A stretch of DNA of 64,000 nt from Nostoc sp. MS1. Lineage in GTDB: Bacteria; Cyanobacteriota; Cyanobacteriia; Cyanobacteriales; Nostocaceae. Of this stretch, positions 8,464-17,015 are shown one piece after another (the stretch's first letter is position 1; every line of letters starts with the position of its first letter). The position numbers were made by a program, and so were the translations under genes. The notes below the pieces were generated by a model. It did no database searches and was not told where the DNA came from. It saw only the letters and a list, made by a program, of their open reading frames with translations. The stretch is from positions 5,205,501-5,269,500 of the forward strand of contig NZ_AP023441.1 of NCBI RefSeq assembly GCF_019976755.1, in the 5' to 3' direction.

Positions 8464-10692
8464 TTAACCAGGTAATCGGTACATCATAACTTTTCCTTTG
8501 GCGTTCTCTTCCACAAAGACTAAATATTCACCATTGGAACGACGAAAGGCGCGAATGCCGTAGGGTACATCTATCCAGCCGCTTTCACCTCCTACTTCTG
8601 CACCGGGTTTTAAAACTTGAACTTGCTCTCCTGTGCTGGCTTTGTAAACGTAAACCCCTGCTTTTTTACTATCAACGGCAAAAACTCTATCTCCGACAAT
8701 ATCCATTGATTTAATATGCAGTTTGGGGTTAGATTTAGTCTCGTAGGGAAGAGCTATTCGCCATCTAATCTTTTTGTTTTTGCTCCAATTGTCGTAGCGG
8801 ATAATTTCTGTGCCAACTAACCCCCAGTCACCATCAAGATTTGGGCGATCGCTAGTATAACCCCCCAGATACATCACATCTTGTTTGGGAAAATATTTAA
8901 TTCTTGTTAAAGTCTTAAAAGGCGCTGGCATGGGTATTTTTCCGCCAGTCTTTCCATAAACTGGACAGCCATGAGTATCTAATTTTTGATAGGGATAACG
9001 TTTAATATAGCCAGCTTCGGCGGCTTGCCAAATATCTCCTTTGCTGTCTATTTCCCAACCCCAAACCGAACCATCTTCTTCGCCTAAAATTTTGTATTCG
9101 TTGCTTTGAATTGCACCATCACCATTTGTATCGTGCCATAACCAACTAGCATTTTCTGGCTGGTTAGCAGGCCAACTAAGATGGTTTTTACCAAAAATAC
9201 CGCAAGGAACAGCTATCTCTCCATCAAAACGATAAATTAACAATCGTTCTGACATCATTTCTGAGGATAGATATAGTAAGCGTTTTCCACCTAAGCGACG
9301 GACGAAGGCGGCTGTAGGTGTGGCGTGGAGTCGTCCATCATCTGGATAGCGGAACTTGTCTAAGGTAAATGCTTTATATGTCCATTCTTTGCCGTTGTTT
9401 TTGCTGTAGTCCATGACGAAGTGTTCATCTTTTGTGAACACATCTCTACCATCAGTGTCAGGATCAGCATCGGCGCTATCTAAGAATTGCAAACCAAGTA
9501 AACGCCACTGGAGTTTTCCTGATGACGAAAACTTTCTTAAGTCAGCACCACTGTTACTAAATCCGTTATTAGTAATGTAAATATTGCCGCTTTTATCTGT
9601 ACCTACTCCGGTAATTCCATTGAGTTTCAAATCTTGGACTTCACCAGGAATACCTGCATAGATACCGCCTTTTTTCCCAAAAGTACCTACCTGTTCTGGC
9701 TTATCGGTGATTTTATAGATGAGTATCTGTTGACGCTTACCGTTGTCAGCTACTAAAAGTCTACCTTGAGAATCAAAGGCGATCGCAGTTGGGTTAGCAA
9801 CATCGGTGATTTGTTGCGGTAATTGTTTACCTTGCGGCGAATAACAGGCAACTTTTTTGTTCTGCACAATCCATAGGTTATTCTGGTTATCGATAGCGAT
9901 CGCACCAGGATTAGTCACCTTAAAGCTGCGTAGCTCCTGCATGGTGTCGGTATGATAAACAAGGATGCGATCGTTAGCAGGATCACTCACAAATAGTTCA
10001 TTACCTCTAGTTGCTAACCCTGTAACTTCTTTTTTAGTATTGACTATTACCATACTTTTATCCCAACCACGCCCACCAGGAAAAGGTGCAGGTTTTCCAG
10101 ATAAGTCATAGCGTCTGACGTTGTACCAAGTGGTTCCCTCTGGCGGGTAATCTTCGTCTGGTTTACCTTCTTTTGCTTGCTGCATAGCTATATACAGGTA
10201 CTTTTGATTGCCAGTAATAGCTATTCCTCCCAGTCTTCCCCAGCCATGTAAATCGTCAAACTTACCAATTACATCACCGTCTTTATAAATACCTACTTCT
10301 CTCCCAGCTTCATCCCAATGGCTGGTAACATATGCTGTGCCATTTGGGGCAACATACATCCCCGCCATTTGGATTTGCACCCACTTTTTACCACCAAAAG
10401 TATTTCCTATCCAAGAGGTTTTATAGGCTGGTTTATTCGAGGTTTTATTTGACTCTTTAGCAGTTAGTTGTGCAGATGTATTGCGAGTAATTGTTTCCGT
10501 GGTTGTTGGTAAAATATTTGCAATCCAGGGCAGATAATGACCTATAGGATTAATAATTATTACCATCACCACAGAGAGAATTAGCAGATATATTTTCAAC
10601 CCTCGGAAGTTGCGATTACGAGTTAGTTTTTTGATATACTGAATACAGTTTTGGTAAAAATTGTGCAACTGCGGAGCTAATCTTTTTTCCAT
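8464..10692 (-). CDS. membrane-anchored NHL/beta-propeller protein
   Basis: About 742 residues. A basic N-terminal segment is followed by one transmembrane helix (about residues 32-52, IYLLILSVVMVIIINPIG), then a long extracytoplasmic part of NHL/YVTN-like propeller repeats with strings such as GLATRGNELFVSDPANDRILVY and FDSQGRLLVADNG. It has the look of a secreted sensor or scaffold propeller. I chose the ATG at 10692; the open frame could extend 16 codons to a TTG at 10740. No catalytic residues are recognised. It is monocistronic. Confidence 0.6.
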   Translation of the reverse strand: MEKRLAPQLHNFYQNCIQYIKKLTRNRNFRGLKIYLLILSVVMVIIINPIGHYLPWIANILPTTTETITRNTSAQLTAKESNKTSNKPAYKTSWIGNTFGGKKWVQIQMAGMYVAPNGTAYVTSHWDEAGREVGIYKDGDVIGKFDDLHGWGRLGGIAITGNQKYLYIAMQQAKEGKPDEDYPPEGTTWYNVRRYDLSGKPAPFPGGRGWDKSMVIVNTKKEVTGLATRGNELFVSDPANDRILVYHTDTMQELRSFKVTNPGAIAIDNQNNLWIVQNKKVACYSPQGKQLPQQITDVANPTAIAFDSQGRLLVADNGKRQQILIYKITDKPEQVGTFGKKGGIYAGIPGEVQDLKLNGITGVGTDKSGNIYITNNGFSNSGADLRKFSSSGKLQWRLLGLQFLDSADADPDTDGRDVFTKDEHFVMDYSKNNGKEWTYKAFTLDKFRYPDDGRLHATPTAAFVRRLGGKRLLYLSSEMMSERLLIYRFDGEIAVPCGIFGKNHLSWPANQPENASWLWHDTNGDGAIQSNEYKILGEEDGSVWGWEIDSKGDIWQAAEAGYIKRYPYQKLDTHGCPVYGKTGGKIPMPAPFKTLTRIKYFPKQDVMYLGGYTSDRPNLDGDWGLVGTEIIRYDNWSKNKKIRWRIALPYETKSNPKLHIKSMDIVGDRVFAVDSKKAGVYVYKASTGEQVQVLKPGAEVGGESGWIDVPYGIRAFRRSNGEYLVFVEENAKGKVMMYRLPG

Positions 10693-11178
10693 AAAAATAT
10701 TTTCATGATTAATTGGTATGTCAAGACGGCTATATTGCAATAGGTTGAGACAAAATTAACCGCCAATAATTGCAGATGAACACTGATAATTAATAATGTT
10801 AAATTTTAGCTATGTAGATTTCTAGTTGTGGTTAATAACCACACCCACCCCACTAGATGTTAATGAACATCTATATAAATGATTTTTACTAGCAGCTTAA
10901 TGTTATATCAGTAAAATATAAATATTTTTATGGTAATTAGTAAATAATCTTTGTTTATGTATACCAATCCTTATTTCTGAGTCGTTTAACTCTATCACTG
11001 GTAAATTAGTAGATACGTAGTAACGCACCTACCACCAAGGCCTTTGGTGCGTTATGGCTTACGCCTAACACACCCTACATATACTTAGCTTTTTATGGCT
11101 ACGCTCCCGTAAGGGATACAGAAATCAAATCGGATTCCTATAATCCACTACGTATATTACATAAGTTAAATTTGAATC
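10693..11178. other. intergenic region with palindromes and a dispersed repeat
   Basis: AT-rich gap with no credible gene. It contains the palindrome GTGGTTAATAACCAC near 10829-10843, an 8-bp hairpin (TAGATGTT / AACATCTA, 10854-10873) and the GCGTTA/ACACACCCTAC dispersed repeat at about 11018-11080. The promoter of the NHL gene lies at its left edge. Confidence 0.5.
11018..11080. repeat. dispersed repeat with AACGCACC / ACACACCCTAC ends
   Basis: Contains GTAACGCACC, a near-palindrome CACCAAGGCCTTTGGTG and GCCTAACACACCCTAC. The same building blocks recur at 56192-56306. Confidence 0.55.
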
Positions 11179-11712
11179 CTATAATTTAGTTATAAAACTG
11201 TCTCTGATATGAAAATCAGCTTCTTTACCTTGATGAACTAAAGCCCAGTAAGTTATGTCACTATCTTTTTGCTTAATAACGGTAGTAATTCCTACATCAA
11301 TTAGTTGTTCTGAAGAAATAATTTTTCCTAAGTCTACATTTAAAGAAATAATTAAACTATCTGAATGATGTTCGACGTAAAAAGGAAGCACATTAAAAGC
11401 TGTTTCTTCCTGCATTCCTTGGCGATAGCTATCAAATCGATAAATATTCCAATGTCCAGCCGGGGAAAGATTAAATTCCCAATAGCGTTGAGAGTTATTA
11501 ATACCAAGGAAGAACTCAAAACAAGTATCTTTCCATAGTTCATCCTGGCGTTTTGGTGTATCTGCGGCAGCAATTACAATTGCTTGTAAGTTCCCGACAA
11601 GTTGATAATTAATAGTCAGTTGATTATGATCTCGGCTGATAGTTCCTGTAATTTGCACAGGTGGAATCTCAGCCGAGGGGAAAGGTTGTAAAGAGAAAGT
11701 TTGTTGACTCAT
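11179..11712 (-). CDS. DOMON-like domain protein
   Basis: A 177-residue cytoplasmic protein. The centre matches the DOMON-like family seen in cyanobacteria and proteobacteria: DELWKDTCFEFFLG around residue 57, then a W.FNLSP..W..Y.F block. Such domains are beta-sandwiches thought to bind heme or sugars in related proteins, but no axial heme ligand can be assigned here. No signal peptide is present. The gene lies downstream of the APH-type kinase gene on the same strand, but a 186-bp gap containing a large hairpin repeat separates them, so co-transcription is doubtful. Confidence 0.65.
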   Translation of the reverse strand: MSQQTFSLQPFPSAEIPPVQITGTISRDHNQLTINYQLVGNLQAIVIAAADTPKRQDELWKDTCFEFFLGINNSQRYWEFNLSPAGHWNIYRFDSYRQGMQEETAFNVLPFYVEHHSDSLIISLNVDLGKIISSEQLIDVGITTVIKQKDSDITYWALVHQGKEADFHIRDSFITKL

Positions 11713-11723
11713 ATGAGGTTTGC

Positions 11724-11850
11724 TTAAACACTTATCATCTCTTGGTGGTTGGTAATGGGTAATTGGTAATGATAGATAAAAATTACCGATTTGCTATTGC
11801 ACAAAGTCTGAGCGGAGGTTTCCTCCGCTCAGAACTTTGTAAGAGAACCT
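11724..11850 (-). repeat. about 125-bp dispersed repeat with strong hairpin, copy 1
   Basis: The reverse complement of this segment matches 26192-26309 over its whole length with few differences. Its core is a 17-bp stem (CAAAGTCTGAGCGGAGG and complement, 11802-11839) around TTT, with a one-base bulge in this copy. Confidence 0.75.
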
Positions 11851-11898
11851 ATTACCAATTAAAAGAACTATATCTTAAGTAATTAGTCAGACTTGATA

Positions 11899-13017
11899 TC
11901 ATTTCATATCTTGAATAATTTTCTGAATCTTGATAGCTTGAGACTCAATACTTTCTGTGAGTTTAAATTGCACAAGCGCCCTGACTAAATTATGTTCTGG
12001 GTATTTAATCTTAAAATAAACATTCCCGGCTAGATAGTCAGCGAAGAATCTTAATCCTAATTCAAAGGCGATGAGGCGTATAGCATCATACATATATGCG
12101 TAATCATTCTCAGTAAGAAATGCCTTTGCTACCGACAGATAACCCTGTAAGATTCCTTGACATAAATCTGTATCGAAATAAACGCTTTGCCAGTGTTCCG
12201 TTTCTTCTCCAGCCGGATTGCAACCCGATCGCAAACAATCACCAATGTCATAATGTACTAAACCGGGTTTAACTGTATCTAGGTCGATGACGCTCACAGC
12301 TTGGTGGGTTACAGTGTCAAACATGATATTGTTAATTTTTGGATCACCGTGCATTAAGCGTAACGGCAATTTACCCTCAGTTTTAGCGTCTTCTAGGATA
12401 TGTGCGTAAGTTTGGCGATCGCTGACAAATTTTAAGCAATAATCTAATTCTGGGGATGGTTGCTGTGTGCTTGTAGGTAGTACTTGTTCGTAGTGGCGCA
12501 GATAAAGTGGTGTAATGTGGAAACCCGCCAGGGTATCCGCCATTGTTTCTGGTGGTAAGTCGCTGATTAAGTTGTGAAACATCCCCAAAGCATAGCCAAT
12601 TTCTTGAGCTTGGGCTAAGTTCTGCATGGTGTCGAAAGATTGCGACTTGTCGATAAAACTAATCGCCCGCCAAAAATCACCGTTAACATCAGTACAATAG
12701 TCATGATGATCTTTGGTGGGGAGTACGCGCGGTACTTCCCACCGACGGTTAAGAGGTGTCTGTTGGAGACGTTTTTGAACATGATCACTGTATATCCGCA
12801 TATTCTGCATGATCAGTTCAGGCTGGCGAAATACTTGGGTGTTGATACGTTGTAGTATAAAAGGCTTTTCCTCTAAAGAATCAACAGTTACCAAAAAAGT
12901 ATCGTTAATATTACCACTGCCAAAGTTCTGCACATTGGTCACTTTACCCTGAAACGTAAATCTATTGGCAATATCAGCTAAATTAACTACAGACTGTGTA
13001 CTTGTAACTTCTGTCAT
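11899..13017 (-). CDS. APH-family phosphotransferase (sugar/aminoglycoside kinase-like)
   Basis: A 372-residue protein of the aminoglycoside phosphotransferase/choline kinase fold. The catalytic Brenner motif HGD..xxN is at residues 223-230 and the metal-binding IDLDT at 244-248. The closest type I recognise is the N-acetylhexosamine 1-kinase (NahK) group, so a sugar 1-kinase is likelier than antibiotic resistance; the substrate cannot be read from the sequence. The N-terminal glycine loop is NFGSGNIND (31-39). Single gene with an ATG start. Confidence 0.75.
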   Translation of the reverse strand: MTEVTSTQSVVNLADIANRFTFQGKVTNVQNFGSGNINDTFLVTVDSLEEKPFILQRINTQVFRQPELIMQNMRIYSDHVQKRLQQTPLNRRWEVPRVLPTKDHHDYCTDVNGDFWRAISFIDKSQSFDTMQNLAQAQEIGYALGMFHNLISDLPPETMADTLAGFHITPLYLRHYEQVLPTSTQQPSPELDYCLKFVSDRQTYAHILEDAKTEGKLPLRLMHGDPKINNIMFDTVTHQAVSVIDLDTVKPGLVHYDIGDCLRSGCNPAGEETEHWQSVYFDTDLCQGILQGYLSVAKAFLTENDYAYMYDAIRLIAFELGLRFFADYLAGNVYFKIKYPEHNLVRALVQFKLTESIESQAIKIQKIIQDMK

Positions 13018-13426
13018 AGCTTATGTTCTACTACTCCCCACAATAACTGCACAATGGCAATAGGAGACATAGTAACTCAAGTTTTACGCCGTGTCTGTGT
13101 AAAAGTGTTGCAATACCATCAGCAACAGGCGCTTAAGTTTTTTAACGTTGCTAAATCCAAGTATGAATGATGCGATCGCTTCACACAGACGAATCTCCCA
13201 CAACTGTATATTTCCAAATTCCGCAGATTTAATTAGTAAAACCATATAGTTTACTACGTCATAAATTAGTATAATCACAGACAATGATTCTTAGTTTTAT
13301 ACAGGATTTAGAATGAATTTTGCCCTTTAACTTCTGACTCTTCAATTCTGTTTGATAAGTAGCAAATGTGTCATTTGTCTCCAGCCAATAATTTTATAGT
13401 TAAAGCTCAAAGTTTGGAGAACATAA
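13018..13426. other. intergenic region between the APH-type kinase and SDR genes
   Basis: 409 bp without a convincing gene. A 66-codon minus-strand frame at 13084-13284 lacks a recognisable domain and a ribosome binding site. The divergent promoters of both neighbours must lie here. Confidence 0.45.
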
Positions 13427-14281
13427 ATGCTGCCAAAAAATCAAGGTGTAGTTGTGATTACAGGAGCATCAACAGGAATTGGTGAAGCCTGCGCTTTGCT
13501 TTTAGACAAACTAGGATTTTGTGTCTTTGCTGGAGTACGTAAAGAGGTTGATGCTCAAAAACTTCAACAGAAAGCCTCTCAAAGACTCATGCCTATTTTT
13601 TTGGATGTGACCGATGCTGATTCAATTGCATTTGCAGTTGAGACAGTAAAAAATACCGTTGGTGATGAAATTTTCGGTTTAGTAAATAATGCTGGTATTG
13701 CGATTCCTGGCCCACTAGAATTATTACCTATTGCTGAATTTCAACAACAAATACAAGTTAATCTGGTTGGACAATTAGCAGTCACACAAGCATTTCTTGG
13801 TTTATTGCGGCAAGGTCGAGGACGAATTGTCAATATGGGTTCTGTTAGTGGTAGAAGTGCTGCTCCATTTCTTGGTGCTTACAATGCTTCCAAATTTGCC
13901 CTTGAAGCGCTCACCGATGTAATGCGTATGGAATTACGACCTTGGGGGATTTCAGTTTCAATTATTGAACCAGGTGCGATTTCTACCCCTATTTGGGAAA
14001 AATCTTTTACTCAAGCCGATATAGCAAAGCAAAATTTGTCACCATCTGCCGAACATCTCTACGGTTCCGCTATGACTGCTGTACGTAAACAAACGGGAAT
14101 CATAGCATCTAAAGGCATTTCACCGGATATTGTAGCTAAGGCTGTTATTCATGCACTCACGGCAAAAAAACCAAAGACACGCTATCTCATCGGTCAAGAC
14201 GCAAAATTGGCAGTGATACTCAAGTATCTTTTGCCTGATAGATTGTATGATCGGGTGATTTTATATTCAATGGGTTTATAG
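13427..14281 (+). CDS. short-chain dehydrogenase/reductase (SDR)
   Basis: Classical SDR of 284 residues. It has the cofactor motif TGASTGIG (12-19), NNAG (87-90), catalytic Ser139 and the Y152-xxx-K156 pair. NADP(H) preference is possible because of the basic residue after beta 2 (VRKE). The substrate is unknown; the C-terminal 80 residues resemble retinol/steroid-type SDRs. GGAG lies seven bases before the ATG. The gene is followed by the fragment zone at 14.3-14.8 kb. Confidence 0.85.
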   Translation: MLPKNQGVVVITGASTGIGEACALLLDKLGFCVFAGVRKEVDAQKLQQKASQRLMPIFLDVTDADSIAFAVETVKNTVGDEIFGLVNNAGIAIPGPLELLPIAEFQQQIQVNLVGQLAVTQAFLGLLRQGRGRIVNMGSVSGRSAAPFLGAYNASKFALEALTDVMRMELRPWGISVSIIEPGAISTPIWEKSFTQADIAKQNLSPSAEHLYGSAMTAVRKQTGIIASKGISPDIVAKAVIHALTAKKPKTRYLIGQDAKLAVILKYLLPDRLYDRVILYSMGL

Positions 14282-14363
14282 ATATTGAGCAATCTTTACT
14301 AGCAAATAAACCAAAATATTAACTAAGATAAAATTTCTGCATTTCACTTTAATGATTATTTTT

Positions 14364-14468
14364 CTAAGCTTTTAATGGCAAATAAATGGTGAAAGTTGCC
14401 CCTTGATTATCAACGCTACTAGCTATAATACTTCCTTGATGAGCTTCGATAATTCTTTTAGTGATTGT
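14364..14468 (-). pseudogene. C-terminal fragment of a histidine kinase
   Basis: Reading leftward from about 14468, the minus strand encodes ITKRIIEAHQGSI followed by ATFTIYLPLKA and a TAG stop at 14364-14366. This is the end of a HATPase_c domain: the helix after the G2 box, then the final strand. The rest of the kinase is absent because the sequence joins a transposase fragment at about 14460-14475. Confidence 0.65.
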
Positions 14469-14820
14469 TACCCACAGCTACTGGTCTGGACTTTTTCATT
14501 GTTATGAAATTGAAGATTTTCCTAGAACTAATAATGACTTAGAACACGCTTTTGGTATGCTACGTCATCATCAACGTCTTTGTACTGGTCGTAAGGTTGC
14601 CCCCTCATCCCTTGTTATTCGTGGCTCTGTCAAACTTGCCTGTGCCATTGCTACTAAACTTCATTCTTTTACCGCATCTGATTTAGCACAAGTTGATATT
14701 GTTACTTGGCTCGAATTACGCTCTCAATTGCAAAAACACCACAAAGCAAGAATTGAACAATATCGATTTCGCCGAGACCCAAAGGCTTACTTAGCTAATC
14801 TAGAGAGTCGTCTTCTCTAG
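14461..14820 (+). pseudogene. C-terminal transposase fragment
   Basis: About 118 codons resembling the C-terminal end of a cyanobacterial DDE transposase. FHCYEIEDFPRTNNDLEHAFG is the acidic last catalytic block, followed by GRKVAPSSLVIRGS. The apparent GTG start is an accident of the junction, and no N-terminal catalytic domain is present. I cannot assign the IS family. The fragment abuts the kinase remnant, which dates it after that gene's loss or makes it the agent of the loss. Confidence 0.6.
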
Positions 14821-15145
14821 TGAGTTTTACCACACTAGAGATAAACTACTATGGTGTATAGGTTATAGATGTTTGCATTGGTGCGAAGTTTATCTGAAAG
14901 CTGCAATATTTTACAGATTTACCCTTACAACACTTTTACAGTTATCTCTCGAATTTCATCCTAATTTCATCTTGACGTGGAAAACTTGGAATAGAAAGCT
15001 TTTTCACTCTCACAAGCTAAATAATGACAGTATTGCATTTGTTAGCTATGGTTCCCAGACATAAGAGTGTGTGAAGCACGAAGCGCAACCCCAAACCCCA
15101 AGTATCGCCCAAATTAAGCTGAAACTTAAGGACTATTGAAGCGTG
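14821..15145. other. promoter region of the metal-efflux operon
   Basis: Non-coding region containing the direct-repeat regulator box at 14954-14970, 175 bp before the adaptor gene. A 63-codon frame across the box (14873-15064) is not considered a gene. Confidence 0.55.
14954..14970 (+). promoter_or_regulatory. TTTCAT-N5-TTTCAT box, site 1 (upstream of RND adaptor)
   Basis: Perfect hexamer direct repeat with 11-bp period, the spacing of an OmpR/PhoB-type regulator dimer. Identical boxes occur at 21052, 21316, 23180 and 23875, all in front of genes of this island. Confidence 0.7.
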
Positions 15146-16840
15146 ATGCAAAATTCCCATTCCCAAGCTGCAAAAACCATCCGTTGTATTTCTGGAACAA
15201 TCCTCAATCTTTTATTACTGGCTTACAGTGTACCTGTTTTAGCCGGTGGCGGTCACAGCCACGGTAGCGGCTCAGAATTTGGTAGCGGTTCATCAACGAC
15301 TTCGCAACAAGTCTCAGTAGATGCTAAAACTGCTCAACGGTTAGGAGTTAAAGTTGAACCAGCTAAACGTCAGCGTCTAGCAGTCGCCATTAAAACCACC
15401 GGACAAATAGAGACTCTACCTAACCAAAAAGTAGAAGTAACTACTCCCATTTCTGGGGCGAAAGTGGTTGAGTTGTTAGTAGAACCCGGTGCAAGTGTTA
15501 AAAAAGGTCAACCTGTTGCAGTTCTATCCAGTCTTGATTTAGTGACACTGCGGGTTGAATCTCAGGAAAAACTCGCTCAAGGTCAGGCAGATTTGCAGCA
15601 AGCGCAAGCTGACTTGAAACTGGCTCAACAAAACTACCAACGATATCAGCAGATAGCCGCAGCTGAAATAGCCGAAGCCCAAAGTCAAATATCTTTTGCT
15701 CAAGAAAGGTATAGCAAGGATAAAGAGTTAGCAGATGCCGGTGCTTTACCACGGCGTAATGCTTTGGAATCCCAAACCAAATTAGCAGAAGCCAAAGCCT
15801 TACTTTCTAGAGCTAATAACCGTCGGGATGTCATCGAGGCTGAAAATCAACTCAAACGCGCTCAAGCAGCAGTAAGTGTAGCAAAGTCAAGAATCAATCT
15901 CAGTAGTGATATTTACCAAACTCGGTTATCCCAACTGGGAACCCGTGCCAACGGTAAAGGATTGGTGACAGTAACAGCTCCGATTTCTGGTAAAGTTGCT
16001 GACAGGGAAGTGACGCTCGGACAATCATTCGAGGATACAGGTGGCAAGCTGATGACGATTGTTAATGACAGTCGGATTTTTGCTACAGCTAACATTTATG
16101 AAAAAGATTTAAATAGAATTCGCCAGGGTCAGCGGGTAAGTTTGAAAGTAGCTTCTGTACCTGAGCGCACTTTCACGGGACGAATTGCGGTGATTGGGTC
16201 AGCAGTATCAGGGGAGACACGGGTAGTATCTGTGCAAGCCGAAATCGACAACCCAGGAGGAGTATTAAAACCAGGGATGTTTGCTGAACTGGAAGTCTTG
16301 ACTGACCAAACATCTTCTCCGATAGTGGCAATTCCCGCTTCCGCAGTGGTTGAGGCGAATGGGAAAAAACTGGTGTATGTGCAGAATGGTAATGTTTACC
16401 AAGGCATTGATGTCACCTTGGGACAAACTTCTGGGGATATGGTTGAGGTTAAAACTGGCTTATTTGAGGAAGATATAATTGTTACCCAGCTTGCACCACA
16501 GCTTTATGCTCAGTCTTTACTGGGTGGTAATCAAGCTAAGGATGATGGTCATGACGAAGCAGCACATACACAAAAGGCGACGTTGGCAAGTACAAATGGA
16601 CTGAACTTACCCTGGTGGTTAATTTTAGCTGCTGGGGGTGTGATCGCCACGGGCACTTTTTGGACGGGTACTGTCTGGGCAAATCGTCGTACTCAGCCTC
16701 GCATGGCAACGGTGGGTAGTTCTGACTCGGATACTCCAATGTATCAATATGAAGTGGAAACCTATCTCGACCACAATTCTAAAAACTCATCCCTTGTTGA
16801 TTCTCATCATCCTGTGAATAAACAAGAAGACAATCATTAG
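15146..16840 (+). CDS. heavy-metal RND efflux periplasmic adaptor (CusB/HlyD type)
   Basis: A 564-residue membrane-fusion protein. It has an N-terminal signal/anchor segment, then a His/Gly/Ser-rich stretch (GGGHSHGSGS) that may bind metal. A biotinyl-lipoyl-like half (VEPGASVKKGQPV) is followed by a long alpha-helical hairpin rich in Q/A/L (about 120-240), beta-barrel and membrane-proximal domains, and an unusual C-terminal transmembrane helix (LPWWLILAAGGVIATG). It connects the inner-membrane pump encoded next to an outer-membrane channel. ATG at 15146 is preferred over GTG at 15143. It resembles NrsB/CopB of Synechocystis. The upstream direct-repeat box implies metal-responsive induction. 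Confidence 0.88.
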   Translation: MQNSHSQAAKTIRCISGTILNLLLLAYSVPVLAGGGHSHGSGSEFGSGSSTTSQQVSVDAKTAQRLGVKVEPAKRQRLAVAIKTTGQIETLPNQKVEVTTPISGAKVVELLVEPGASVKKGQPVAVLSSLDLVTLRVESQEKLAQGQADLQQAQADLKLAQQNYQRYQQIAAAEIAEAQSQISFAQERYSKDKELADAGALPRRNALESQTKLAEAKALLSRANNRRDVIEAENQLKRAQAAVSVAKSRINLSSDIYQTRLSQLGTRANGKGLVTVTAPISGKVADREVTLGQSFEDTGGKLMTIVNDSRIFATANIYEKDLNRIRQGQRVSLKVASVPERTFTGRIAVIGSAVSGETRVVSVQAEIDNPGGVLKPGMFAELEVLTDQTSSPIVAIPASAVVEANGKKLVYVQNGNVYQGIDVTLGQTSGDMVEVKTGLFEEDIIVTQLAPQLYAQSLLGGNQAKDDGHDEAAHTQKATLASTNGLNLPWWLILAAGGVIATGTFWTGTVWANRRTQPRMATVGSSDSDTPMYQYEVETYLDHNSKNSSLVDSHHPVNKQEDNH

Positions 16841-17015
16841 AAATCCCAAGCATTTGATTCATTTTTCAACGCAAAGGGGCGCGGAGCTTAACGCAAGGTG
16901 TCGCTGAGGTTTCATGCGTGCTATTTGTGTTGTTTAGAAAAAATAAATAGGGTTTTCTTGATGAGTGCCTTTTAATTTTTACATTTAGTCAAACTGTCAT
17001 TAATAGAATCTAATA

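Noticed and set aside
13084..13284. 66-codon minus-strand frame in the gap between the APH-type kinase and SDR genes
   Set aside because: No recognisable domain, no ribosome binding site and unremarkable composition; probably chance or a worn fragment.
14873..15064. 63-codon frame upstream of the RND adaptor
   Set aside because: It spans the regulator box, has no domain, and its FHPNFILTWKTW stretch is simply the translated TTTCAT repeat region.
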